Assembly: GCF_007483665.1 (NCBI RefSeq)
Contig: NZ_VIQO01000013.1
Span: 62,001 to 126,000 of the forward strand
DNA length: 64,000 nt
DNA from: Catellatospora sichuanensis
GTDB taxonomy: Bacteria; Actinomycetota; Actinomycetes; Mycobacteriales; Micromonosporaceae
Direction: 5' to 3'
Shown: positions 26,354-34,034 of the stretch, piece after piece
Position numbering within the stretch: position 1 is the first letter of the stretch
How the letters are laid out: the number at the start of each line of letters is the position of its first letter
Translations under genes and position numbers: made by a program
Notes under the pieces: generated by a model
Database searches by the model: none
What the model saw: the letters and a program-made list of their open reading frames with translations, nothing else
Told to the model about the DNA's origin: nothing

Positions 26354-27366
26354 CGCTCCTCCAGCCAGGTCGGCGGGGTGACGTCGCGGGCGCGCAGCAG
26401 GGCGGCGAGCTCGTCGGCCGCGGGCAGCACGCCACCGGCCCGCCGCCACACCGGGCGGGCCGCCACCAGGCGTTCGGGGCCGTCCGCGGCGAGCAGGCAC
26501 ACCTCGTCGAGCACCCGGCCCGACGGCGTGCGGCGCAGGTGCAGCAGCACCCGGATAGCCGCGGCGACCTGCGCGTGCAGCGCGGGGCGGGGCAGCCCGC
26601 CGAGCAGGCCGAGCGCCTCCAGCCGCGCGGGCACGTCCGCGGGCGCATTGGCGTGCAGCGTGCCCGCGCTGCCCTCGTGCCCGGTGTTGAGCGCGGCCAG
26701 CAGATCCACCACCTCCGCGCCCCGGCACTCGCCCACCACCAGCCGGTCCGGGCGCATCCGTAGCGCCTGCCGGACCAGTTCGGAAAGTCCGACCACGCCG
26801 ACGCCCTCCACATTGGAGGTGCGTGCCTGCAGCGCGACCACGTGCGGGTGCGCGGGTCGCAGCTCGGCCGAGTCCTCCACCAGCACGATGCGTTCCCGGC
26901 CGGGTACGGCGGCGAGCATCGCGCCGAGCAGCGTGGTCTTGCCGGATCCGGTGCCGCCGGAGACGAGGAAGGTCAGCCGGGCCGCGACGATCGCCGACAG
27001 CAGCGCGACGACCTCGGGTGCGGCCAGCTCGGCCAATGCCATCGGCCGCTGCCGGAACGTGCGCAGTGACAGGTACGGCCCTGCCGTCGCCACCGGGGGC
27101 AGCACCGCGTGCAGGCGGGTGCCGTCGGCCAGACGCGCATCGACGAACGGCTGCCCGTCGTCGAGCCGCCGCCCGCACGCGGCCGCGAGGCGCTGCGCGA
27201 GCCGCCGCACCGCCTCCGCCGACGGCATGGTGAACGGTTCACGGACCAGACCGGAGCCCCGGTCGGTCCACACCTGCACCCCGTTGACCAGGACGTCGGT
27301 GACCTCGGGCGCGGCCAGCAGCAAGCCCAGCGGCCCGGCCCCGACCAGCTCCACGGGCCCGCTCAT
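26350..27366 (-). CDS. Tad pilus assembly ATPase TadA (CpaF family)
   Basis: 338-residue secretion ATPase that powers pilus extension. Walker A is LVSGGTGSGKTTLLGAMLA (about residue 140), followed by the Asp box (IVLVEDSAELRP), Walker B (RPDRLVVGECRGAEVVDLLA) and the His box (NTGHEGSAGTLHANAP). It is shorter than proteobacterial CpaF, lacking the long N-terminal extension, as is normal in actinobacteria (Rv3659c type). ATG 27366 overlaps by 4 nt the stop of a 21-codon mini-ORF (27363-27428) that links it to tadZ. Confidence 0.93.
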   Translation of the reverse strand: MSGPVELVGAGPLGLLLAAPEVTDVLVNGVQVWTDRGSGLVREPFTMPSAEAVRRLAQRLAAACGRRLDDGQPFVDARLADGTRLHAVLPPVATAGPYLSLRTFRQRPMALAELAAPEVVALLSAIVAARLTFLVSGGTGSGKTTLLGAMLAAVPGRERIVLVEDSAELRPAHPHVVALQARTSNVEGVGVVGLSELVRQALRMRPDRLVVGECRGAEVVDLLAALNTGHEGSAGTLHANAPADVPARLEALGLLGGLPRPALHAQVAAAIRVLLHLRRTPSGRVLDEVCLLAADGPERLVAARPVWRRAGGVLPAADELAALLRARDVTPPTWLEER

Positions 27367-27428
27367 GCCTTCTCCTCGCTGCGCTCGTCGGCGCCATGCC
27401 AACCTGGCCACTCGATTCGCCCGCTCAT
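27363..27428 (-). CDS. 21-codon mini-ORF coupling tadZ to tadA
   Basis: A tiny frame, ATG 27428 to TGA 27363-27365, encodes MSGRIEWPGWHGADERSEEK plus Ala. Its start overlaps the tadZ stop as ATGA and its stop overlaps the tadA start as ATGA. It therefore exactly bridges the two genes. The DNA at both starts shares GGCATGAGCGGGC, suggesting the bridge arose by a small duplication of the tadA start. It may only keep ribosomes coupled; a function for the peptide is not shown. Confidence 0.5.
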   Translation of the reverse strand: MSGRIEWPGWHGADERSEEKA

Positions 27429-28525
27429 GCCATGACCTCGCTGATGAGGCGGCCGCACAGGGTCGCCAGCGGGCCGCGGGGCGCGCTGCCCGGCGCTTCG
27501 CCGCGTTCGAGGGCGGTGGCCAGGCGCGGTTCCGGGGCGAGCATGCCCGCCAACGGCAGACCCAGTGCCCGGGCCAGGTCCTCGGGGCCGAGCCGGCCGG
27601 GTGCCGGGCCGCGCACGACCACGGACAGTTCCCGCCGGTATGCCGAGACGGCGTCGACCACCCGCGCGGCCGCGGCAGCCGCGCGCAGCTCGGCGGGCAC
27701 CACGAGCAGCACCCGGTCGGCCGCCTGCAGCACCACGGCCGCCGCGTCGTCGAGGCGCCGGGGCAGGTCGACGACGATGAGGTCGCGACCTCGGCGGCCC
27801 GCGTCGAGCGCGGCGGCCATCGCGTCGGGCGGCAGCTCCGGCGAGATCGGGGTGTCCTCGTCGGGTACGTCGCGGGCGCAGGACAGCACCACCAGGTCGC
27901 CACGGCTCGGCAACGCGTCGACGAACGCCGCCGGGTCGACGGGGCCGCTGGCCCGGGCGAGTTGCGGCCAGCGCAGCCCGCGCAGCTCCTCCCAGCCGAG
28001 CAGCAGATCCGCGCCGCCGCCGAGCGGGTCGGCGTCGACGAGCAGGGTGCGCAGCCGCGTGCGGCAGGCGGTGACGGCGAGACCTGCGGCCAGCACGCTG
28101 GCTCCGGCTCCGCCGCGCCCGCCGAGCACCGCCAGCACTCGCCCGGCCCCTCGGGCGGGCGCGCGGCCGATCCCGGCGAGGCGGTCGACCAGCCAGGACT
28201 CGGCGGCGGGCAGTAGTGCGACGTGCTCGGCCCCGAGTGGTTGGGCGAAGTCCCATGGCCGTGTATCGCTGCTGTCCCGGCAGACCACGACGACCCCGGC
28301 CCGGTGCGGCAACCGGGCCCGCACGCAGCCGGGCACCATGTCGCCGCCGATCAGCACGAGCGGGGCTGGTCCGTAGCGCGGGCGTGCCGCGGGCAGGTCG
28401 TGGGCGACCTCGACCTCCGCGCCCGCGGCGGATCCCAGGCGCAGCAGGTCGTCGAGCAGGTCGGCATCGGCGGTCACCAGCAGGATGCGGGCGGATGCGG
28501 GTGGGGCGGCGGACGGACGGCTCAT
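27425..28525 (-). CDS. TadZ/CpaE-like protein (Ssd family, MinD-like fold)
   Basis: 366-residue protein with an N-terminal receiver-like domain (RILLVTADADLLDDLLRLGS) and a C-terminal MinD/ParA-like domain. It is the first gene of the Tad operon and corresponds to Rv3660c (septum-site determining protein, Ssd). The deviant Walker A is LGGRGGAGASVLAAGLAV: the Lys residues of ParA proteins are absent, as in the Ssd group. The Walker B-like segment reads LIVVDLPRRLDD. TadZ proteins position the pilus machine at the pole; in mycobacteria Ssd affects division. ATG 28525 is preferred over the start 9 nt upstream on family grounds; neither has a clear ribosome binding site. Confidence 0.82.
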   Translation of the reverse strand: MSRPSAAPPASARILLVTADADLLDDLLRLGSAAGAEVEVAHDLPAARPRYGPAPLVLIGGDMVPGCVRARLPHRAGVVVVCRDSSDTRPWDFAQPLGAEHVALLPAAESWLVDRLAGIGRAPARGAGRVLAVLGGRGGAGASVLAAGLAVTACRTRLRTLLVDADPLGGGADLLLGWEELRGLRWPQLARASGPVDPAAFVDALPSRGDLVVLSCARDVPDEDTPISPELPPDAMAAALDAGRRGRDLIVVDLPRRLDDAAAVVLQAADRVLLVVPAELRAAAAAARVVDAVSAYRRELSVVVRGPAPGRLGPEDLARALGLPLAGMLAPEPRLATALERGEAPGSAPRGPLATLCGRLISEVMA

Positions 28526-28711
28526 GCCGGGCACTGTGCGCCGTCACCGTCTCGGCGGAACAGCGCCCGCGGACCGCGCCTGTGGACAGACCGGCACTTG
28601 TGGACAGTGCGCCGATCATCGTGTGGATCTGTTATGGCGCGACGCGCACGGCGACGTGGCGTCGCATGCCTGGCGTGCAGGTCAGATGACCCGCGGCGGG
28701 CGCGGCCCAGA

Positions 28712-28832
28712 TGACGACGACCCCCGTCCGGGGAGACGGGGGTCGTCCTGGGGTCCGGCTCTCAGGGGGGATGGTGAGCCGGAGCCCGCTCAGCGGCTGC
28801 GGGGGGGGTGGCACCCGCTGAGGGCTGTTGGC
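28712..28832 (-). ncRNA. 6C RNA (actinobacterial small RNA, B11-type)
   Basis: On the minus strand two stem-loops each expose a run of six or more C. Stem 1 pairs CTCAGCGG with CCGCTGAG (arms at 28815-28822 and 28789-28796) and its loop holds eight C. Stem 2 pairs TCCGGCTC with GAGCCGGA (28776-28783 and 28754-28761) and its loop holds six C. A 13-bp terminator hairpin follows at 28716-28747. This is the 6C motif, and the position between tadZ (Rv3660c-like) and the HAD gene (Rv3661-like) is where the M. tuberculosis 6C RNA (B11) lies. The 5' end is estimated. In mycobacteria the C-rich loops base-pair with G-rich ribosome binding sites. Confidence 0.9.
28716..28747 (-). terminator. 6C RNA terminator
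   Basis: Perfect 13-bp stem GACGACCCCCGTC (28716-28728) and GACGGGGGTCGTC (28735-28747), 6-nt loop, directly after the second C-loop hairpin. Confidence 0.8.
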
Positions 28833-29054
28833 GAAAGCATGCCTGACTTGACGGCGCGCCGTCGAGAGGGATCGGGGCCGACACGCCACGACACGCCGTA
28901 GACGAACCCAAGATCCTACGCTGCGCAATCACTGAGTCGTCGCTCAGTTACCACGCTCTGCGGACGTTCCCGCACACCGCGGCGCGAGCGGCTGCCGGTA
29001 TCCGACCCACCGGCGGACACCGCCGCGACGGCGGCCCGGCTACACTTTGCGACC

Positions 29055-29858
29055 GTGGGCCGCAGCGCCGCGTTTTTCGACCTGGACAAGACCGTCATCG
29101 CGACTTCCAGCGCGCTGGCATTCGGCAGACCGTTCTATCGTGACGGTCTGATCACTAAGCGTGACGTAGTTAAGACGGCGTTCGCCCAGTTCATGTTCAA
29201 GCGCGGGGGCGCCGACGACCAGGCGATGGTCCGCACCCGCGACTACATGGCGGAGCTGGTCAAGGGCTGGCGGGTGGACCAGGTCCGCCAGATCGTCAAC
29301 GAGACCCTGCACGAGCTGATCGACCCGTACATCTACGCCGAGGCGGCGACCCTCATCGAGGAGCACCAGGCGGCCGGGCGCGACATCGTGCTGGTGTCGG
29401 CGTCGGGCGAGGAGATGGTGCAGCCCATCGGCGCGCAACTCGGCGTCACCGACGTCATCGCCACCCGGATGAAGGTCGCCGAAGGCCAGTACACCGGTGA
29501 GATCGAGTTCTACGCCGCGGGCGGGGCCAAGGTCGAGGCGGTGCGCAAGCTCGCCGCCGAGCGGGGCTACGACCTCGCCGAGTGTTACGCCTACTCGGAC
29601 TCCATCTCCGACATCCCGCTGCTCGCCGCCGTCGGGCATCCCAGCGCGGTCAACCCCGACAAGGCGTTGCGCCGCGAGGCCAACGAGCGGCGCTGGCCGG
29701 TGCTGGAGTTCCGGCACCCGGTGCCGCTGGGCCGCCGGCTGCGCAGCCGGCCGGCCGTTCCGGTCGCGGCCGCGCTCGGCATCGGGGTCGGCGTCGCCAT
29801 CGGCATCGCGTGGTACGGGCGCCGTAAGCGTGCGCGTGCCGCGGCTTCTGCCCTCTGA
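29055..29858 (+). CDS. HAD-IB family phosphatase with C-terminal membrane segment (SerB-like)
   Basis: 267-residue haloacid dehalogenase subfamily IB hydrolase, like Rv3661. Motif I is AFFDLDKTVIA (nucleophile Asp), motif II is IVLVSASGEEM, and motif IV is CYAYSDSISDIPLLAAVG. The cap segment resembles phosphoserine phosphatase, but the substrate is not known. A hydrophobic stretch near the C-terminus (AAALGIGVGVAIGIAWYG) followed by Arg/Lys suggests a tail anchor. The GTG at 29055 has no Shine-Dalgarno. A -10-like TACACT at 29041-29046 lies 8 nt before it, so the message is probably leaderless. Confidence 0.87.
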   Translation: MGRSAAFFDLDKTVIATSSALAFGRPFYRDGLITKRDVVKTAFAQFMFKRGGADDQAMVRTRDYMAELVKGWRVDQVRQIVNETLHELIDPYIYAEAATLIEEHQAAGRDIVLVSASGEEMVQPIGAQLGVTDVIATRMKVAEGQYTGEIEFYAAGGAKVEAVRKLAAERGYDLAECYAYSDSISDIPLLAAVGHPSAVNPDKALRREANERRWPVLEFRHPVPLGRRLRSRPAVPVAAALGIGVGVAIGIAWYGRRKRARAAASAL

Positions 29859-30120
29859 CGGGTGATTTCGCCGCCACAACAGCCCCACCTGTCACACATT
29901 CCGCCCGAAGCCTGGCCATCACCCTCAAACGGGCGTAGAAAAGTGGTTACGAAAGCATTCTGCAGCTGGAAGTAGCTGGCAGAAGCCGGCTTTCGGGCAC
30001 GGCCTCCGGGCACCCACGCGCGATCTAGCCGTCGTGAAGGCAAAGTCCCGGTGTGATCTTCGGGTCCACTGAGGGCGGTTGCTAAGAGGTGCACGCCTGG
30101 TAACCCGGCGGGACGTGCGC

Positions 30121-30148
30121 GATGGCGCCGCGAACGTGCGGCGCCATC
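30121..30148 (-). terminator. Terminator-like hairpin after the Fic-like gene
   Basis: Perfect 11-bp stem GATGGCGCCGC (30121-30131) and GCGGCGCCATC (30138-30148), 6-nt loop, 10 nt past the stop of the minus-strand Fic-like gene. The rest of the 29859-30157 gap shows nothing identifiable. Confidence 0.6.
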
Positions 30149-30157
30149 CATACTTTG

Positions 30158-30898
30158 TCAGCCCACCGACGCCAGGACGGCGTCTCCGACCACGGCGATC
30201 TCCGAGCAGCCCTGCTCGACCGCCGTGGCGTAGTGGCGCAGCCACGAACGCAAACCGTCCGGGGTGCCGGTGGCGAAGGCCCCGGCGGCCCCGATGTACT
30301 CGGGCTCGCGAGCCAGCTGAGCCAGTTCCAGCGCGACCAGCCCCCGCGGGTCGAAGCCGCTGCCGACCAGGGTGAGCCGGGCGGCGGCCCGGGCCACGAT
30401 GCCGTTCACGCCGGGGAACGGTTGTGCCGCCAGCAGTTCGCCGTGCACCACGGCCGCGCGGATCAGCGGATTGCCCGCCTCCCCGGACACGATCTCCAGC
30501 AGGGTGTCCAGCCGGGCGGCGCTTTCCGGAGCGGGCCGGCCGAGCGCGTCGGCGGGCAGCACGCCCGTGCCGGCCAGCAGGTGCAGCTTCGCCAGCACCT
30601 GCCGGGGCGCACTGTGCCAGTGCTGGTGGAGGCCGGGCAGCGCCTCGGCGACCCGCAGCGCCCCCTGCAGCACCGCGTCCAGCACGGTGCCGCCGCGCAC
30701 GTCGCTCAGCTCGTACCGGTGGCCCTCCAGCGCGGCGCTGGCCACCGCACAGCGCAGGCTGATCTCCGCGGCCACCATGCCGCCCTGGCGCCGCAACGCG
30801 CGGTGCTTGTACGCACCGTCCACCGCAGCGCGTGCGCCATTCACCGCAGATTCGACGTCGGCCAGTTTCAACAGCGGTGCCAGCGGATCCATAGTCAC
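30158..30898 (-). CDS. Degenerate Fic-domain-like protein
   Basis: 246-residue helical protein of the group sometimes labelled oxidoreductase next to acs in Streptomyces. Residues ~150-175 read HGELLAAQPFPGVNGIVARA, which aligns with the Fic motif HxFx(D/E)GNGRxxR. The catalytic His is Gln, the acidic residue is Val and the GNGR core is VNGI. AMP-transfer activity is therefore unlikely, and the fold may serve binding only. The upstream helix (AALEGHRYELSDV) resembles the segment that precedes Fic cores. GTG 30898 is preceded by TACGCT and 6 nt (30905-30910), suggesting a leaderless message; ATG 30892 is an alternative. It is divergent from acs. Confidence 0.68.
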   Translation of the reverse strand: MTMDPLAPLLKLADVESAVNGARAAVDGAYKHRALRRQGGMVAAEISLRCAVASAALEGHRYELSDVRGGTVLDAVLQGALRVAEALPGLHQHWHSAPRQVLAKLHLLAGTGVLPADALGRPAPESAARLDTLLEIVSGEAGNPLIRAAVVHGELLAAQPFPGVNGIVARAAARLTLVGSGFDPRGLVALELAQLAREPEYIGAAGAFATGTPDGLRSWLRHYATAVEQGCSEIAVVGDAVLASVG

Positions 30899-31040
30899 AG
30901 CCAGAGCGTAACGAAGCCGGCTGAGGCAGCCGGAGCAAAATAGTTAGGGACCCTTACTGTAAGGCGGGGACATCGGGCCGTAACATCACCCGGAGACCCA
31001 CGTCACAGGGCATGACCATCACCCCTAGGGAGGCGCTGTA

Positions 31041-32993
31041 GTGAGCGAGACCCTCGAAAACCTGCTGCACGAGTCGCGCCGGTTCCCCCCGCCGGCGGAG
31101 ATCGCCGCGCACGCGAACGTCACCGCCGAGGCTTACGCGCAGGCCGACGCCGACCGGTTGGCGTTCTGGGAGACCCAGGCCAAGCGGCTGGACTGGGCCC
31201 GGCCGTGGGACGAGGTACTGGACTGGTCCAACCCGCCGTTCGCGAAGTGGTTCGTCGGCGGTCAGCTCAACATCGCGTACAACTGCCTGGACCGGCACCT
31301 GGCCAACGGGCTGGGCGACCGGGTCGCCATCCACTGGGAGGGCGAGCCGGGCGACACCCGCACCATCACGTACGCCGACCTGCACGCCGAGGTGTGCCAG
31401 GCGGCCAACGCGCTGACCGGTCTCGGCGTGCACGCCGGTGACCGGGTCGCGATCTACATGCCGATGATTCCCGAGGCCGCCGTCGCGATGCTGGCCTGCG
31501 CCCGCATCGGCGCGACCCACTCGGTGGTGTTCGGCGGCTTCAGCAAGGACGCGCTGGGCGGCCGGATCCAGGACGCCAGCGCCAAGGTCGTCATCACCGC
31601 GGACGGCGGCTACCGCCGCGGCGCGCCGAGCGCGCTCAAGCCGACCGTCGACGAGTCCGTGGCCGAGTGCCCGACCGTCGAGAAGGTCCTGGTGGTCCGC
31701 CGGACCGGCCAGGAGGTCGCCTGGGACGACGAGCGCGACGTCTGGTGGCACGACGTGGTCGGCAACGCCAGCCCCGAACACGAGGCGCAGCCGTTCGACG
31801 CCGAGCACCCGCTGTTCATCCTCTACACCTCGGGCACCACCGCGAAGCCGAAGGGCATCCTGCACACCACCGGCGGATACCTGACCCAGACCTCGTACAC
31901 CCACCACGCGGTGTTCGATCTCAAGCCGGAGACCGACGTCTACTGGTGCACCGCCGACATCGGCTGGGTGACCGGGCACAGCTACATCGTGTACGGCCCG
32001 CTCTCCAACGGCGCCACCCAGGTCATGTACGAGGGCACCCCGGACACCCCGCACCGCGGCCGGTTCTGGGAGATCGTGGAGAAGTACCGCGTCACGATCC
32101 TCTACACCGCGCCCACCGCGATCCGCACGTTCGCCAAGTGGGGCGACGACATCCCGGCCCAGTTCGACCTCAGCTCGCTGCGACTGCTCGGCTCGGTCGG
32201 CGAGCCGATCAACCCCGAGGCCTGGATGTGGTACCGCGAGCACATCGGCGGCAACCGCTGCCCGGTCGTGGACACCTGGTGGCAGACCGAGACCGGGGCC
32301 ATCATGATCTCCCCGCTGCCCGGCGTGACCGACTGCAAGCCGGGCTCGGCGATGGGCCCGCTGCCGGGCATCAAGGCCGAGGTAGTCGCGGACGACGGCT
32401 CGATCGTGGGCAACGGCGGCGGCGGTTACCTGGCGCTGACCGGTCCGTGGCCGTCGATGCTGCGCACCATCTGGGGCGACGACAAGCGTTTCCTGGAGAC
32501 GTACTGGTCGCGCTTCGCCGAGCAGGGCTTCTATTTCGCCGGTGACGGCGCGAAGCGTGACGAGGACGGGGCGATCTGGCTGCTCGGCCGGGTCGACGAC
32601 GTGATGCTGGTGTCCGGCCACAACATCTCCACCACCGAGGTCGAGTCGGCGCTGGTCGCCCACCCGGCAGTGGCAGAGGCTGCGGTCGTCGGCGCCACCG
32701 ACCCGACCACCGGTCAGGCCATCGTCGCCTTCGTGATCCTCAAGGGCGGGGCCGAGGTCGGTGTGCCGGAGCTGCGTGACCACGTCGCCAAGACGCTGGG
32801 CCCGATCTGCAAGCCGCGCCAGATCATGCTGGTGACCGAGCTGCCGAAGACCCGCTCCGGAAAGATCATGCGGCGGCTGCTGCGCGACGTGGCGGAGAAC
32901 CGGTCGCTCGGTGACGTCACGACCCTGCAGGACTCCGCGGTGATGAACCTGATCTCCGCGGGTATGCAGTCGAGCAAGTCGGACGAGGACTGA
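31041..32993 (+). CDS. acs: Acetyl-CoA synthetase (AMP-forming)
   Basis: Activates acetate to acetyl-CoA through acetyl-AMP. The 650-residue length is normal. Signature segments are all present: the P-loop-like [46 protein letters not shown], and the hinge and catalytic C-terminal [15 protein letters not shown]. The Lys in SGK is the residue acetylated by Pat-type enzymes in other bacteria. GTG 31041 has GGGAGG about 9 nt upstream. The promoter region between it and the Fic-like gene holds TAACAT near 31000. Transcription ends at a 20-bp hairpin (33006-33046) that is also the left border of the duplicated regulator module. Confidence 0.97.
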   Translation: MSETLENLLHESRRFPPPAEIAAHANVTAEAYAQADADRLAFWETQAKRLDWARPWDEVLDWSNPPFAKWFVGGQLNIAYNCLDRHLANGLGDRVAIHWEGEPGDTRTITYADLHAEVCQAANALTGLGVHAGDRVAIYMPMIPEAAVAMLACARIGATHSVVFGGFSKDALGGRIQDASAKVVITADGGYRRGAPSALKPTVDESVAECPTVEKVLVVRRTGQEVAWDDERDVWWHDVVGNASPEHEAQPFDAEHPLFILYTSGTTAKPKGILHTTGGYLTQTSYTHHAVFDLKPETDVYWCTADIGWVTGHSYIVYGPLSNGATQVMYEGTPDTPHRGRFWEIVEKYRVTILYTAPTAIRTFAKWGDDIPAQFDLSSLRLLGSVGEPINPEAWMWYREHIGGNRCPVVDTWWQTETGAIMISPLPGVTDCKPGSAMGPLPGIKAEVVADDGSIVGNGGGGYLALTGPWPSMLRTIWGDDKRFLETYWSRFAEQGFYFAGDGAKRDEDGAIWLLGRVDDVMLVSGHNISTTEVESALVAHPAVAEAAVVGATDPTTGQAIVAFVILKGGAEVGVPELRDHVAKTLGPICKPRQIMLVTELPKTRSGKIMRRLLRDVAENRSLGDVTTLQDSAVMNLISAGMQSSKSDED

Positions 32994-33005
32994 CCCGAAC
33001 CGAGC

Positions 33006-33046
33006 GAAGGGGCGGCCACCGGTGTGACACCGGTGGCCGCCCCTTC
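33006..33046 (+). terminator. Strong hairpin after acs (first copy of the module border)
   Basis: Two perfect 20-nt arms (33006-33025 and 33027-33046) fold around a single G, beginning 13 nt after the acs stop. A diverged copy lies at 33669-33710. The 32994-33371 gap otherwise holds promoter sequence of the small HTH gene. Confidence 0.85.
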
Positions 33047-33250
33047 GTCATCGTCGGCACGCGGTCCCCCGTATCCGCCGGCTGACGCCCGCGGGCACGC
33101 ACGTACCTCGCGGCACCGGGACCTCGGCGGTTTTCGATCGGTGTCTGCACCGCCGAAACGCCGGGACCCGGAGCCCGACCTCCACCCGGAGGAACGTCGT
33201 GCTCTGAACATAAGCCGACGCGGGCCAGCGACCAAGATCACTGGGTACCG

Positions 33251-33266
33251 TTGCAGGATCCTGCAA
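33251..33266 (+). promoter_or_regulatory. Operator candidate TTGCA-N6-TGCAA (copy 1)
   Basis: TTGCA (33251-33255), GGATCC, TGCAA (33262-33266): here a perfect 16-bp palindrome. The same TTGCA-N6-TGCAA stands before the paralogous regulator at 33917-33932. Both are followed about 40 bp later by a shared GTCTAGnTTGCTCT block that may hold the -10 element. Confidence 0.6.
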
Positions 33267-33371
33267 TCTGCACAACAGGCCTGGCCCGTGCCGGTAGCAC
33301 TGTCTAGGTTGCTCTAGTCCGGCCGGGCGGACCCCGCACCGGCATGATTCGACGGGGGGCCTATATCACCC

Positions 33372-33608
33372 ATGCAGCTCACCCCACGTGAGAGCACCAT
33401 TGTCGCGCTGCTGGCCGCAGGCCACACCGACGCCGCGATCGCGGCGAAACTCGACATCAGCGTGCGCACCATCGCCTACACCCTGTCCGCCCTCATGGAG
33501 CGGTTCGAGGTGTCCAACCGATTCCAGCTGGGGCTGCGCCTCGGAGCCGAAGCGGCGCAGCAGACACCCGTCGAGAGACCGGCCGAAGAGGAGCCCGACG
33601 ACACGTGA
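33372..33608 (+). CDS. Truncated LuxR-type HTH protein (remnant of a duplicated regulator)
   Basis: 78-residue protein consisting of a GerE/LuxR helix-turn-helix and a short acidic tail (LTPRESTIVALLAAGHTDAA then LDISVRTIAYTLSALMERF). It is about 75% identical by eye to the last 78 residues of the regulator at 34035. It lacks the N-terminal winged helix and middle domain. Its promoter region is also paralogous to that of the full-length gene. So it looks like a duplicate whose first ~270 codons were deleted, leaving a new ATG in front of the HTH. It might still bind the shared operator and compete with the full protein (inference), or be inert. Confidence 0.65.
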   Translation: MQLTPRESTIVALLAAGHTDAAIAAKLDISVRTIAYTLSALMERFEVSNRFQLGLRLGAEAAQQTPVERPAEEEPDDT

Positions 33609-33668
33609 CGACGCGGGCGATGATCACGCGACGTGCCCGTCCGCGACGAGGCCGATCGTCACCTGTGC

Positions 33669-33710
33669 GAAGGGGCGGCTACCGGCGTCACACCGGTAGC
33701 CGCCCCTTTC
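33669..33710 (+). terminator. Hairpin at the left border of the second module copy
   Basis: GAAGGGGCGGCTACCGG pairs with CCGGTAGCCGCCCCTTTC apart from the end bases, with a loop CGTCACA. It is a diverged copy of the hairpin at 33006-33046 and would terminate the small HTH gene. The 33609-34034 gap otherwise contains the paralogous promoter. Confidence 0.75.
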
Positions 33711-33916
33711 GTCGCCGCCGGCACGTGGTCCCCCGTACTACGTCGGGCGATGCCCGCCGTGCACGCACGTGCTTCGCGACACCGAGACCCGCGGCCGTCG
33801 TGGTGTACACACCGCCGATGCGCCGGGACCCGTGGCTCGCGACCCGCCCTGGATGGGGAGGTCATGCCGATGAACATAGGGCGGGCCGGACCCACCTCCA
33901 AGATCACTAGTCGCGA

Positions 33917-33932
33917 TTGCACAAACATGCAA
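33917..33932 (+). promoter_or_regulatory. Operator candidate TTGCA-N6-TGCAA (copy 2)
   Basis: TTGCA (33917-33921), CAAACA, TGCAA (33928-33932), extended to ATTGCA/TGCAAT. The spacer differs from copy 1 while the arms are kept, which supports binding-site conservation. It lies about 100 bp before the regulator start. Confidence 0.6.
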
Positions 33933-34034
33933 TCCGTCGGACGGGCTCTGGTCGGCATTGATTCGCCTGTCTAGATTGCTCTTGTCCGGCGCGGTACGAG
34001 CCTGCATCGGAGAGGTTTCACGGGGGAGGCCTTC

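Noticed and set aside
28716-28747. Simple terminator of a protein gene
   Set aside because: No coding gene ends here; the hairpin belongs to the 6C RNA.
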